DNA of 64,000 bases from an uncultured Collinsella sp. (GTDB lineage Bacteria > Actinomycetota > Coriobacteriia > Coriobacteriales > Coriobacteriaceae): NCBI GenBank assembly GCA_958413895.1, contig CATYVQ010000012.1:1-64000 (forward strand). Direction: 5' to 3'. A program made the translations under genes and the position numbers. How positions within the stretch are numbered: position 1 is the stretch's first letter; each line of letters opens with the position of its first letter. This document shows positions 1-7,519 of the stretch, piece by piece. The notes under the pieces were generated by a model. It saw only the letters and a list, made by a program, of their open reading frames with translations. It was not told the DNA's origin and did no database searches.

Positions 1-188
1 GGACTTGCAGCGACGGACCTCAGGACGCTCTTACACCACGTCTGCGCGCGCCATCGCGCAAAATGAGCAAAAATAGCTTCATGAAATGTCTCTATTTTCA
101 TGTCAGTACTCATATTTGCCACTTTTTGACCACAGGGACATCTACCGCGCGAAATCGATATGTCAAATCTGCCAAAACGGCCCATAAC

Positions 189-214
189 AAAAAAGCTCCC
201 ATTGCTGGGAGCTC
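189..214 (-). terminator. Rho-independent terminator after tRNA-Leu
   Basis: Read on the minus strand, the inverted repeat AGCTCCC/GGGAGCT (7 bp, 6-nt loop) is followed at once by a run of T. It lies 11 bases beyond the 3' end of tRNA-Leu and ends that transcript. Confidence 0.85.
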
Positions 215-224
215 TTTCAATCAA

Positions 225-311
225 TGGTGCGGGCGAAAGGACTTGAACCTTCATGGGGTTGCCCCCATACGGACCTGAACCGTACGCGTCTGCCAATTCC
301 GCCACGCCCGC
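225..311 (-). tRNA. tRNA-Leu (CAG)
   Basis: An 87-nt class II tRNA on the minus strand. The acceptor stem GCGGGCG pairs with CGCCCGC, followed by discriminator A and an encoded CCA. The anticodon loop TTCAGGT sits in the stem TACGG/CCGTA and gives CAG, which reads leucine CUG codons. The long variable arm is as expected for tRNA-Leu. Confidence 0.96.
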
Positions 312-322
312 GTGCAGGAATT

Positions 323-351
323 AGAATAACGGAGCGCCACCACGAACGCAA
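323..351 (-). promoter_or_regulatory. Promoter of tRNA-Leu
   Basis: On the minus strand TTGCGT, 17 bases, then TATTCT: a good sigma-70-type promoter 12 bases before the mature tRNA 5' end. It lies just beyond the stop of tatD. Confidence 0.65.
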
Positions 352-354
352 GAA

Positions 355-1272
355 CTATTTTTGAAAAAGTTTGCAGGCATTCTCCCAAGCGGCTTGCGCG
401 ATTGTTTCGGCGTCCTCACCAGTGCGATCGACACGGTCGTTAACCAGCGCGTTTGCCGTAATGGAGATCATTGCGGGCTCGCATTCAAGACCGCGGATGG
501 GCTCCGGAGCCATATACGGGCAATCCGTCTCGAACAAAATTCGATCGAGTGGGGTTGCCGCAAATGCCTCGCGCACGTCGTCGTTGCGCTTAAAGGTGGC
601 CGCACCACCATAGGCGATATAGCAGCCCAGCTCCACAAAGCGCTCCATCGTGGCGCGGTCCTCGCCAAAGCAGTGCAGCACACAACCGGCCTGGGGCACG
701 CCCACCTCACGAAGCACGTTGTACGCATCAACGTGCGAGGTGCGCTCATGGTCCGTGTCCTCGTGGCGCAGATGCAGCTCCACCGGCACGTTACGGCACA
801 CGGCAAGCTCGAGCTGACGCGCCATGCAGTCAATCTGCACGTTATGGGGTGCCGGCGCGATATCGTCGTCATAGTCCATGTGGTAGTCCAGGCCGATTTC
901 GCCAATACCGGCGCATAAGGAATCATCGAGCGCGGCAACGACCTGTGCGTGAACGTCGTCGGTATAGTCCGGTGCGCCATACGGATGCACGCCGGCAAGA
1001 TACTTGATCTGCGGGATATCCTGCATCGGCAGAATTTCGCGCACGAGCCAGTCGCTATAGTCCGTCACGCTGCGTTTGTCAGCGATGGGGTCGAGCATCG
1101 TCACCAACAGGTCGACGCCTGCCGCCTTGGCACGCACGAGCGTCTCAGGCACATCCTTGCCCCAGAACGAAAGTAGATGCGCATGCGTGTCGGCAAGCGG
1201 TGCCAAGGGCACGGGACAAGCAACCGTCTTCTTTTTCTTGGTAAACGTCACACGTTCGGCATTAGGCATCAT
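355..1272 (-). CDS. tatD: TatD family metal-dependent hydrolase
   Basis: 305 aa. A TatD-type amidohydrolase-fold deoxyribonuclease, cytoplasmic, using two metal ions. Visible family motifs, in order: DTHAHL near residue 28 (first metal ligands), GEIGLDYH in the middle, LHLRHE, LHCF, and ETDCPYMAP towards the end. The gene overlaps the stop of rsmA by 11 bases, so the two are cotranscribed and probably translationally coupled. Two ATG codons stand side by side at the start; either may serve. An rsmA-tatD pairing is common in Gram-positive genomes. The exact substrate cannot be told from sequence. Confidence 0.93.
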   Translation of the reverse strand: MMPNAERVTFTKKKKTVACPVPLAPLADTHAHLLSFWGKDVPETLVRAKAAGVDLLVTMLDPIADKRSVTDYSDWLVREILPMQDIPQIKYLAGVHPYGAPDYTDDVHAQVVAALDDSLCAGIGEIGLDYHMDYDDDIAPAPHNVQIDCMARQLELAVCRNVPVELHLRHEDTDHERTSHVDAYNVLREVGVPQAGCVLHCFGEDRATMERFVELGCYIAYGGAATFKRNDDVREAFAATPLDRILFETDCPYMAPEPIRGLECEPAMISITANALVNDRVDRTGEDAETIAQAAWENACKLFQK

Positions 1273-2122
1273 GGATTAGCTCCTGGGCCAGACGGACAAA
1301 GTCGGCAACGTCAAGCGTCTCGGCGCGCGTGGTGGGTGCGATACCGCAAGCCTCAAAGGCGGCATCGAGCACGTCTTTGGCAAAGCCGTTGGCGCTCATG
1401 GAATTGCGGATGGTCTTGCGACGCTGGGCAAATGCAGCATCAATCACGCGGGCCACAAATTCGCGATCGAGTCCTTCGGGCACCACACCGTCAACACGGT
1501 CGATACGCACGACGGCCGAGTCCACGTGCGGCGCCGGCATAAAGCAGCGCGGCGGCACCTCAAAGCGGCCCGTCACCTGCGCATACAGGCCGAGCTTTGC
1601 CGTATAGCCGCCATAGGTCTTGTTGCCCGACACTGCGGCAATGCGATCGGCAACCTCCTTTTGCACCATGACGACGGCACGCTTGAGCGCCGGCATCGTC
1701 TGGAAAAATTGCAAAATGATCGTCGCCGCCACGTTATAGGGCAGGTTCGCGACAAACACCGTCGGCTCACCGCCCGCAGCCTGCTCAATCTGCTCCGGGC
1801 CCACCTTGAGCGCGTCGCCCATGATAAAACGGAAGTTGGCATAGTCAGCGGCATGGGCATCGAGCACCGGCTCGAGCTCGGGATCGGCCTCGATCGACGT
1901 GACGCACGATGCCTCCTGCAGCAGCGCAAGCGCGAGCGTGCCAACACCTGGGCCAACCTCGAGCACGCGCTCATCGCCCGCAAGCTCGGCAAGCTCGCAA
2001 ATACGCTCGATCACATGGTTGTCAATTAGGAAGTTCTGGCCCAAGCGATGCTTGGTCGCAAGGCCAAACTCCTCCAGCAGCTCCCTGGTTGCCGTGGGGT
2101 TTGCCAAAGGCGAAGTTGTCAT
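1262..2122 (-). CDS. rsmA: 16S rRNA dimethyladenosine transferase
   Basis: 286 aa, the normal length for KsgA/RsmA. It dimethylates the two adjacent adenines in the 3'-terminal hairpin of 16S rRNA, using S-adenosylmethionine, during late 30S assembly. The N-terminus carries LGQNFL, then the SAM-binding EVGPGVGTL, the acidic SIEAD at the end of the second strand, and the catalytic NLPYN motif. A GGAGG Shine-Dalgarno sits about 6 bases before the ATG. It begins after a terminator that separates it from metG and leads into tatD. Confidence 0.96.
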   Translation of the reverse strand: MTTSPLANPTATRELLEEFGLATKHRLGQNFLIDNHVIERICELAELAGDERVLEVGPGVGTLALALLQEASCVTSIEADPELEPVLDAHAADYANFRFIMGDALKVGPEQIEQAAGGEPTVFVANLPYNVAATIILQFFQTMPALKRAVVMVQKEVADRIAAVSGNKTYGGYTAKLGLYAQVTGRFEVPPRCFMPAPHVDSAVVRIDRVDGVVPEGLDREFVARVIDAAFAQRRKTIRNSMSANGFAKDVLDAAFEACGIAPTTRAETLDVADFVRLAQELIHDA

Positions 2123-2154
2123 GGTTGCCTCCTTAGCATGATGGCGGCGTCTTG

Positions 2155-2190
2155 AAACAAAAGGGCATGGACCGTGGTGGCCATGCCCTT
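2155..2190 (-). terminator. Terminator after metG
   Basis: Inverted repeat AAGGGCATGG/CCATGCCCTT (10 bp) followed on the minus strand by TTTTGTTT. It separates the GH5-rsmI-metG unit from rsmA-tatD. Confidence 0.85.
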
Positions 2191-2232
2191 ACAGCTAAAC
2201 AGCAAATTGCCGATATGGCGCTCGCGCGGTCT

Positions 2233-3834
2233 CTACGCCAGACGCGGGAACAGCGGCTCGCCCTTCTCGACGGGCTGACCGCCGGCAAGCAAGCCCCAAG
2301 CGCAAATGCCCTTGAGGTCGTCGCTCGCGGCCTCGTCCTCGCAGGACAGGCGGCGCAGGGCCTCAGCAGAAGTCTGGGGCATGAGCGGCATCAGCAGGTG
2401 AGCGGCAATGCGGATGGCCTCGAGCAGGTTGTAGATCACAAACGCCAGCTCGTCAGCCTTGGCCTCGTCCTTGGCAAGCGCCCAGGGCTCAGAGTCCTCG
2501 ATGTAGTGGTTGGCGGCGTGAATGAGCTCCATGACCTCATCCTTGGCTCCACCGTAATCGAGCACGTCCATCTTGGCCATGTAGCGCTCGACCAGACCAT
2601 CGGCGATCTTTGCCAGCGGGTTGTCGAACGCATCGAACGATGCGGGCTTGGCGGGCGCGCAACCGTCAAAATACTTGCCGCTCATGTTGAGCGAACGCGA
2701 GATGAGGTTGCCCCAGCTGTTGGCCAGGTCGGCGTTGTAGACCTGCTCCATGCGGTCGAAGCTGATGGCACCGTCGGTGCCGGGGACGACATCGGTCATA
2801 AAGTAGTAGCGATAGCCCTCGACGCCCAGCATGTCGATAACGTCCTGCGGAGCGATGGCGTTGCCGCGGCTCTTGGACATCTTCTCGGCCTTGCCGGTCT
2901 CGGCATTGCGCACGGTCAGGAAGCCGTGGGCAAAGACGTGCTCGGGCAGGGCCTCGCCGATGGCCATGAGCATGGCGGGCCAAATAACGCAGTGGAAGCG
3001 GATGATGTCCTTACCCACGATGTGGAACTGCGCGGGCCAGCGATAGGCCAGCTCGGCACGCGCCTCGTCGGTGTCGACACCGTAGCCGACGGCCGTCATA
3101 TAGTTGAGCAGTGCATCGAACCACACGTACGTCACGTGGCCCTCGTCAAACGGGACCTGAATGCCCCAGTCAAAGCTCGTACGGCTCACGGAAAGGTCGT
3201 TAAGGCCGCCCTCGACAAAGCTGCGAACCTCGTTCATGCGGAACGCAGGCTCGACAAAGTCGGGATGCTCGTCATAGAGCTTAAGCAGCTTGTCCTGGAA
3301 GGCGGAAAGCTTAAAGAAGTAGGACTCCTCCTGCACGCGCTCAAGCGGACGGTGGCAGTCGGGGCACAGGTGCTGGCCGACGCTGCCGTACTCCTCGTCG
3401 CCCTTCTGGACCTGTGTATCGGTGAAGTAGGTCTCATCAGGCACGCAATACCAGCCGTCGTAGCTGCCCTTATACAGGTAACCGGACTCCTTCATGCGCT
3501 CCCACAAGTACTGCACGGCATGATGCTGGCGCGGCTCGGTGGTGCGGATGAAGTCGTCGTTGGAAATCTCGAGCTTGCTCCAAAGCTCCTTGAAGTGCGG
3601 AGCCTGGCTGTCGGTCCACTCCTGCGGCGTCATGTTGTGCTTGGCTGCGGCCTCGGCGACCTTCTCGCCGTGCTCGTCCATGCCGGTCAGGAACTTGACG
3701 TTATAGCCGGCGGAACGGCGATAGCGAGCCTGAACGTCGGCGATGATGGTGGAATAAGCCGTGCCCAGGTGCGGATCGGCGTTGACGTAGTAGATGGGCG
3801 TCGTGATAAAGAACGAAGGCTTGCTTTGATCCAT
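2233..3834 (-). CDS. metG: Methionine-tRNA ligase
   Basis: 533 aa, class I aminoacyl-tRNA synthetase charging tRNA-Met. The HIGH-type motif is HLGT near residue 22 and the KMSKS loop is intact before RGNAIAPQ. A CPDC pair in the connective region, with GWYCVPDE before it, is the single-knuckle zinc-site arrangement of the shorter bacterial MetRS form. The C-terminal tRNA-binding/dimerisation domain found in longer MetRS proteins is absent. GGAGG lies upstream of the ATG. rsmI stands 69 bases before it on the same strand. Confidence 0.96.
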   Translation of the reverse strand: MDQSKPSFFITTPIYYVNADPHLGTAYSTIIADVQARYRRSAGYNVKFLTGMDEHGEKVAEAAAKHNMTPQEWTDSQAPHFKELWSKLEISNDDFIRTTEPRQHHAVQYLWERMKESGYLYKGSYDGWYCVPDETYFTDTQVQKGDEEYGSVGQHLCPDCHRPLERVQEESYFFKLSAFQDKLLKLYDEHPDFVEPAFRMNEVRSFVEGGLNDLSVSRTSFDWGIQVPFDEGHVTYVWFDALLNYMTAVGYGVDTDEARAELAYRWPAQFHIVGKDIIRFHCVIWPAMLMAIGEALPEHVFAHGFLTVRNAETGKAEKMSKSRGNAIAPQDVIDMLGVEGYRYYFMTDVVPGTDGAISFDRMEQVYNADLANSWGNLISRSLNMSGKYFDGCAPAKPASFDAFDNPLAKIADGLVERYMAKMDVLDYGGAKDEVMELIHAANHYIEDSEPWALAKDEAKADELAFVIYNLLEAIRIAAHLLMPLMPQTSAEALRRLSCEDEAASDDLKGICAWGLLAGGQPVEKGEPLFPRLA

Positions 3835-3903
3835 GGGGTTTGTCCTCCAGAAAAACGTTGCATACAGAGGATGATTCTAGCGCAAGGGCTGGATATCCTC
3901 CAT

Positions 3904-4782
3904 CTATTGCATATCGAGCACCATGGCATAGACATCGCGCTTGCGGCGCGAATACTTCTGAGACAGACGCTTGGCCACCGCAGACGCGGGCTCCCCCTCC
4001 TCGAGCGCGGCGCGGATATCCTCGCGCAGGGCCTCGTCGGGATCCGCTGCCGCGGCGCCAACCGGCACGATACCGGCCTCCTCATCCTCGCTCGGCGGCG
4101 CGATGACCAGCGCAATCTCGCCCTTTACCTCGCCGCGAGCACGCAGCTCCTCGACAAGCTGGACAGCGGGCCCGCGCAAGACCTCCTCGTGCAGCTTGGT
4201 GAGTTCGCGGCAGACGGCAACCTCACGCTGGGGAAAGACCTCCGCCACGGCCTCGAGCGTCGCCACGATGCGATGTGGAGACTCGTAGAAGATGAGCGCG
4301 CCGGGCACCACGGCAAGGCGCTGCAGTCGGCGCACGCGGTCGCCGTGCTTGCGACCCAAAAAGCCCTCGAAGAAAAAATGCTCGCAGGGAATGCCGGACG
4401 AAACGAGCGCCGTGACGCAAGCAGAGGGCCCGGGAATAACTTCGACGGGCACATCGGCCTCACGCGCCGCCTCGACCAGCGCCTGGCCGGGATCGGACAC
4501 GCTCGGCATGCCGGCGTCCGAGGCAAAGGCGAGGGTCTCCCCCGCCAGCAGACGGTCGACCAGGCCGGCGGCGCGGTTGGCGATCACATTCTCGTCGCAA
4601 CGGACAAGCGGCTTGGAAATGCCCAGGTGCATCAGCAGCTTTGACGTCACACGCGTGTCTTCGCAGCAGATGACATCGGCAGCGGCAAAGGCCTCGCCAA
4701 CGCGCGGGGACAGGTCGCCCAAGTTGCCGATGGGCGTGCCGACCACATAGAGTTTGCCCGTATGGGCGCTGTTTTGCGTCAT
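3904..4782 (-). CDS. rsmI: 16S rRNA 2'-O-methyltransferase RsmI
   Basis: 292 aa. It methylates the ribose of C1402 in 16S rRNA. The N-terminal SAM-binding domain (tetrapyrrole-methylase fold) begins with YVVGTPIGNLGDLSPR and continues with CEDTRVTSKLL, both diagnostic of RsmI; SDAGMPSVSDPG follows near residue 90, and a helical RsmI-type tail ends the protein (SQKYSRRKRDVYAMVL). It starts 6 bases after the GH5 stop and leads into metG, so the three genes form one unit. Confidence 0.95.
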   Translation of the reverse strand: MTQNSAHTGKLYVVGTPIGNLGDLSPRVGEAFAAADVICCEDTRVTSKLLMHLGISKPLVRCDENVIANRAAGLVDRLLAGETLAFASDAGMPSVSDPGQALVEAAREADVPVEVIPGPSACVTALVSSGIPCEHFFFEGFLGRKHGDRVRRLQRLAVVPGALIFYESPHRIVATLEAVAEVFPQREVAVCRELTKLHEEVLRGPAVQLVEELRARGEVKGEIALVIAPPSEDEEAGIVPVGAAAADPDEALREDIRAALEEGEPASAVAKRLSQKYSRRKRDVYAMVLDMQ

Positions 4783-4788
4783 ATCAAC

Positions 4789-5850
4789 CTATTCAATCAT
4801 GCCACGCTCGAGCGTACCGAGCGCCGCGCGGGCGTCCCATGCTGCAATGCGCTTCTCGGTCTTCCACGTTTGGAAGAACCAACCGGCAGCCGGCGCAAAC
4901 GAAGCCAGCTGGTTGGCGATAAACACGCGCTCGTAGGCATTGCGGCCTTCGGGCGTAACCGACGAGTTGGCAAAGATCGCCGCGCCCGACCATTCGCCCA
5001 CCAGCACGGGGAACCCAGTCGAAATCGCTTCTTTAAGCTCGCGCTTGTTACGGGAAATCGCCGTCGTCAGCCCGCGGGGGCTCGTGATATCGAGCGCATA
5101 CTCGTCGCGGTAATGGTACAGGTGAAGGTCCATGTAGACGTTCTTGTACTTGGCGCCGCGCATAAAATGCTTCCACTCGCTGGGATGCCCCGAAGACGAA
5201 AAGACGACGATCTTATCCTCGGGCATATACGAACGGACGAGCTCGTAGGCATCGCGATAGAAATTGCGCAGGTAGTGGGCCGGAATGCCATCCGTCATGG
5301 CAAAGAGACTCTTGCGGACACTCATCTGCGGCGTATCCAGCAGCTCAATGCCCAGCAGGCTCTCGGCCTCGCCGTAACGCTCGGCCAAGCGCTCGAGCAC
5401 GTCGAGTGCGACATGGCGGCCGTTAGTGGACGAATGCCACTCGGCAACAGCCTCCGGCGTGGCGGGCGAATCGTTGGAATCGCCCTGGCCACCGGGCACA
5501 GTCGCCAGGTCAAGCAGCACGCGAATGTTGTACTTGGCAGCCCACTCAATCGCGCGGTCGATGTAGTCGACAACCGAGATGTAGGAGGCATCGGACTCCT
5601 GTGAGCCAAAGGCATACCAAGGCACCGGCAGGCGCACGGCGTTGAGGCCGATCTGCGCCATGCGACGGAAATCATCCTCGCTCACAAACGTCTCGTAATG
5701 ACGGCGCATGCGCTCGTTATAGGCGGCGGTGCCCATGGCCTCCTGCAGCTCGGCCGCATTGGATGCACCGGTCGCCGCGTATAGCGACGGGGTCACCCAA
5801 GGCTCGGGAATAAACCAGCCAGAGAGATTAACGCCGAGTATCCTCTCCAT
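4789..5850 (-). CDS. GH5-type glucanase-like protein lacking the acid/base Glu
   Basis: 353 aa from an ATG preceded by AAGGGGGCAGTG; a longer open frame upstream has no comparable ribosome site. The fold resembles GH5 exo-beta-1,3-glucanases: GVNLSGWFIPEPWVTPS (6-22), LNAVRLPVPW, DLATVPGGQG (114-123), GIELLDTP (167-174) and VGEWSGA with the presumed nucleophile E286. In active enzymes the segment at 168-174 reads IELLNEP, whose Glu is the proton donor; here residue 173 is Thr, and the usual His of the DLHGAPG loop is also missing. No signal peptide is visible, so it is probably cytoplasmic. It may be a changed or non-catalytic carbohydrate-binding protein. First gene of the rsmI-metG unit. 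Confidence 0.8.
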   Translation of the reverse strand: MERILGVNLSGWFIPEPWVTPSLYAATGASNAAELQEAMGTAAYNERMRRHYETFVSEDDFRRMAQIGLNAVRLPVPWYAFGSQESDASYISVVDYIDRAIEWAAKYNIRVLLDLATVPGGQGDSNDSPATPEAVAEWHSSTNGRHVALDVLERLAERYGEAESLLGIELLDTPQMSVRKSLFAMTDGIPAHYLRNFYRDAYELVRSYMPEDKIVVFSSSGHPSEWKHFMRGAKYKNVYMDLHLYHYRDEYALDITSPRGLTTAISRNKRELKEAISTGFPVLVGEWSGAAIFANSSVTPEGRNAYERVFIANQLASFAPAAGWFFQTWKTEKRIAAWDARAALGTLERGMIE

Positions 5851-6226
5851 CACTGCCCCCTTTTGAATCATACGGGCTAAGCCCGCATCGCTCTTGCATG
5901 ACATATCTATCGATTTGAGTATACCCGCGCATGCAGACAGGCGACCGAACGGTCTGTAAAGTGACGCGAAAGTGGGAGGAATGTCTGGGCGGGCGGGTCC
6001 GAGATGGCGCGCGAGATGTGCACGTGTGCCGGAGGCAGGCACCGGAAAATGCATCCCGTTCTGAGCGCGGGATCTGGGACGCAGTTTCCGCCAAAGGCCG
6101 CAAAAGGAAAGCGCGTCCCATTCTGGCGCCGGATTCCGGGCCGTGCTTTCCCAAGCGGCCTTAAAGCGGAAAACGCATCCCGCTCTGAATCCAAATTCCG
6201 GGACGCAGTTTCCGCAGAGCCCTCGG
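5851..6226. repeat. Three 62-bp tandem units, each an imperfect palindrome
   Basis: No gene is convincing here. Three 48-bp imperfect palindromes start at 6043, 6105 and 6167, exactly 62 bp apart, separated by 14-bp spacers that share AAGGCCGC-like sequence in opposite orientation. Each unit has the form GGAAAAYGCATCCC ... GGGACGCAGTTTCC. Near 5871-5883 a short hairpin CGGGCTTAGCCCG lies before the GH5 start and may be regulatory. Confidence 0.75.
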
Positions 6227-6288
6227 TAAAAGAAAAGGACCCCTTTGCAGAGGTCCTAGTCAATTCAAGGTGGCGGGGAAGGGAATCG
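6227..6288. repeat. 62-bp direct repeat, copy 1 (tRNA-Phe 3' end plus terminator)
   Basis: Identical over 62 bp to 6413-6474. The copied segment holds the Rho-independent terminator and the 3' part of tRNA-Phe (acceptor strand and half of the T arm), but no tRNA follows, so copy 1 is a remnant. Confidence 0.9.
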
Positions 6289-6412
6289 CGTCCGCGCGCT
6301 GCGCGGACGGACCGCTGCGGCGCTTACGCGCCTTACGAGCTGCGCTGGCAAACGCTTACGCGTTTACTCAGCTCCGCGCCCTCACGGGGTTCGATTCCAT
6401 GTGGGGGCTGCA
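6289..6412. repeat. Palindrome-rich insert between the 62-bp repeats
   Basis: 124 bp containing three successive short palindromes: one at 6289-6309, then GGCGCTTACGCGCC and AAACGCTTACGCGTTT. At 6386-6398 GGGGTTCGATTCC is the exact reverse complement of the T-arm segment of tRNA-Phe at 6468-6480. No coding potential is seen. Confidence 0.7.
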
Positions 6413-6446
6413 TAAAAGAAAAGGACCCCTTTGCAGAGGTCCTAGT
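6413..6446 (-). terminator. Terminator after tRNA-Phe
   Basis: On the minus strand AGGACC...GGTCCT forms a hairpin followed by TTTTCTTTTA, directly downstream of tRNA-Phe. The same sequence recurs in the upstream 62-bp repeat at 6227-6288. Confidence 0.8.
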
Positions 6447-6456
6447 CAATTCAAGG

Positions 6457-6529
<73 letters not shown>

Positions 6530-6561
6530 ATTTGAGGTGTGCCTTGTTTCAAGGCTTGATT

Positions 6562-6589
6562 AGTATAACCAAGGACGCGTTCCGGTCAA
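6562..6589 (-). promoter_or_regulatory. Promoter of tRNA-Phe
   Basis: TTGACC, 16 bases, TATACT on the minus strand, about 33 bases before the tRNA 5' end. This is a near-consensus housekeeping promoter. Confidence 0.75.
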
Positions 6590-6686
6590 CCGAGAATTTT
6601 AAAAAAGTTTTTGAGCACAGCCTCGGTTCTATAAATCGGCACGTCAGAGGCATCAGCCGGCAGCAAGAAGTTTTTCGCTCAGTCCC

Positions 6687-7046
6687 TTAAGCCGGCACGC
6701 GTTGGAGAGCAGGGGTCGAAACAATGATTGAAGGGCGCTCTAGTACGGCCCAGGCGCCGGGACAGGAGCACATACGCCAGGGACGTACGTTTTCGTAGCA
6801 TACGAGGACATAGCCGCGCGCATCGATAAAGGCGATATCGATGGGATAAGCCATAAAACACGTGTGGACCGAGGAACAGTGCGGAAACGCCATGACAAGC
6901 GGCAGGCCGTTGGCGGCAACCGGACGCCGTCCCAGCATGCCGCGCAGGCGCACGGCAAACGACTCCGCCACCACAAACTCGGCCGGCGTCCAACCCAGCC
7001 TGTTGAGTGCCCGCGCGTAGGCGATGTAAGACGAGACCGCGGTCAC
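6687..7046 (-). CDS. DUF192 family protein at the end of the tad operon
   Basis: 119 aa if translation begins at the GTG that overlaps the TGA stop of the preceding pseudopilin gene (GTGA overlap) and follows GGGGGTGG; longer in-frame starts lie inside that gene. The DUF192 pattern is clear: RLRGMLGRRP, then HTCFMAYPIDIAFIDARG, then ENVRPWRM. DUF192 proteins are small beta-rich proteins of unknown function, often secreted or membrane-anchored; no signal peptide is evident here. Its coupling to the pilus operon suggests a linked role, which is inference. Confidence 0.75.
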   Translation of the reverse strand: MTAVSSYIAYARALNRLGWTPAEFVVAESFAVRLRGMLGRRPVAANGLPLVMAFPHCSSVHTCFMAYPIDIAFIDARGYVLVCYENVRPWRMCSCPGAWAVLERPSIIVSTPALQRVPA

Positions 7047-7519
7047 ATGACCACCCCCGGACGCCATGGATCGACCGTCACCGCGCGCTCGTGCGACAAC
7101 GTTGTCGGCGCCCCCAGCGAAACGCCAGCGATGCTGAGAGAAGTCGGCCACGGCTCATAGTGCATGGTGCAGGTGTAGGTCCTAAACGTACCGGATAGGG
7201 AGAGCAGGCCACCATCCAATGCCTCCGCGCCTTGCTCGCTCGACACTTCGATCCGCAAGTCATAGCCTTCCATGGCATTCAGAATTTGAGTCTGAACCGT
7301 CGCCGAGGCATCGGCAGAGCTTTCGTCGCCCTCCCCCTCCGACGCCACGGCGTGCGCCAACACGATGTCGGGTACCACGCGGTCGAAGCGCGCGACAGCG
7401 CTGGCAAAGATCATGACGTTGTACACGATGAGTGCCAGCACCAGCAAAACGGGCGTAACCACCGCCATCTCCACCGTCGCTTGGGCGCGCTCCTCGCGCA
7501 GACGCATGCGGATACTCAT
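7043..7519 (-). CDS. TadE-like pseudopilin
   Basis: 158 aa. A short basic leader with EERAQATVEMAVVTPVLL is followed by one long hydrophobic helix (about residues 15-40), the TadE/Flp-type class III signal in which the peptidase cuts before the hydrophobic stretch. The remainder is a small extracytoplasmic domain with one cysteine. It overlaps the TadG-like gene by one base and the DUF192 gene by four, so it belongs to the tad transcript. Confidence 0.82.
   Translation of the reverse strand: MSIRMRLREERAQATVEMAVVTPVLLVLALIVYNVMIFASAVARFDRVVPDIVLAHAVASEGEGDESSADASATVQTQILNAMEGYDLRIEVSSEQGAEALDGGLLSLSGTFRTYTCTMHYEPWPTSLSIAGVSLGAPTTLSHERAVTVDPWRPGVVM

Noticed and set aside
63..278. A 71-codon frame reading into the tRNA-Leu gene
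   Set aside because: No ribosome site; its end is the tRNA reverse complement. The stretch 1-188 otherwise shows nothing that I can name.
2152..4644. An 830-codon open frame on the plus strand opposite metG and rsmI
   Set aside because: It runs antisense to two certain genes, has a low-complexity His/Val/Ala-rich composition, and arises from GC-rich third positions.
6043..6214. The 62-bp periodic array as a CRISPR
   Set aside because: The repeats are diverged palindromes, the 14-bp spacers are related to one another, and no cas genes are present.
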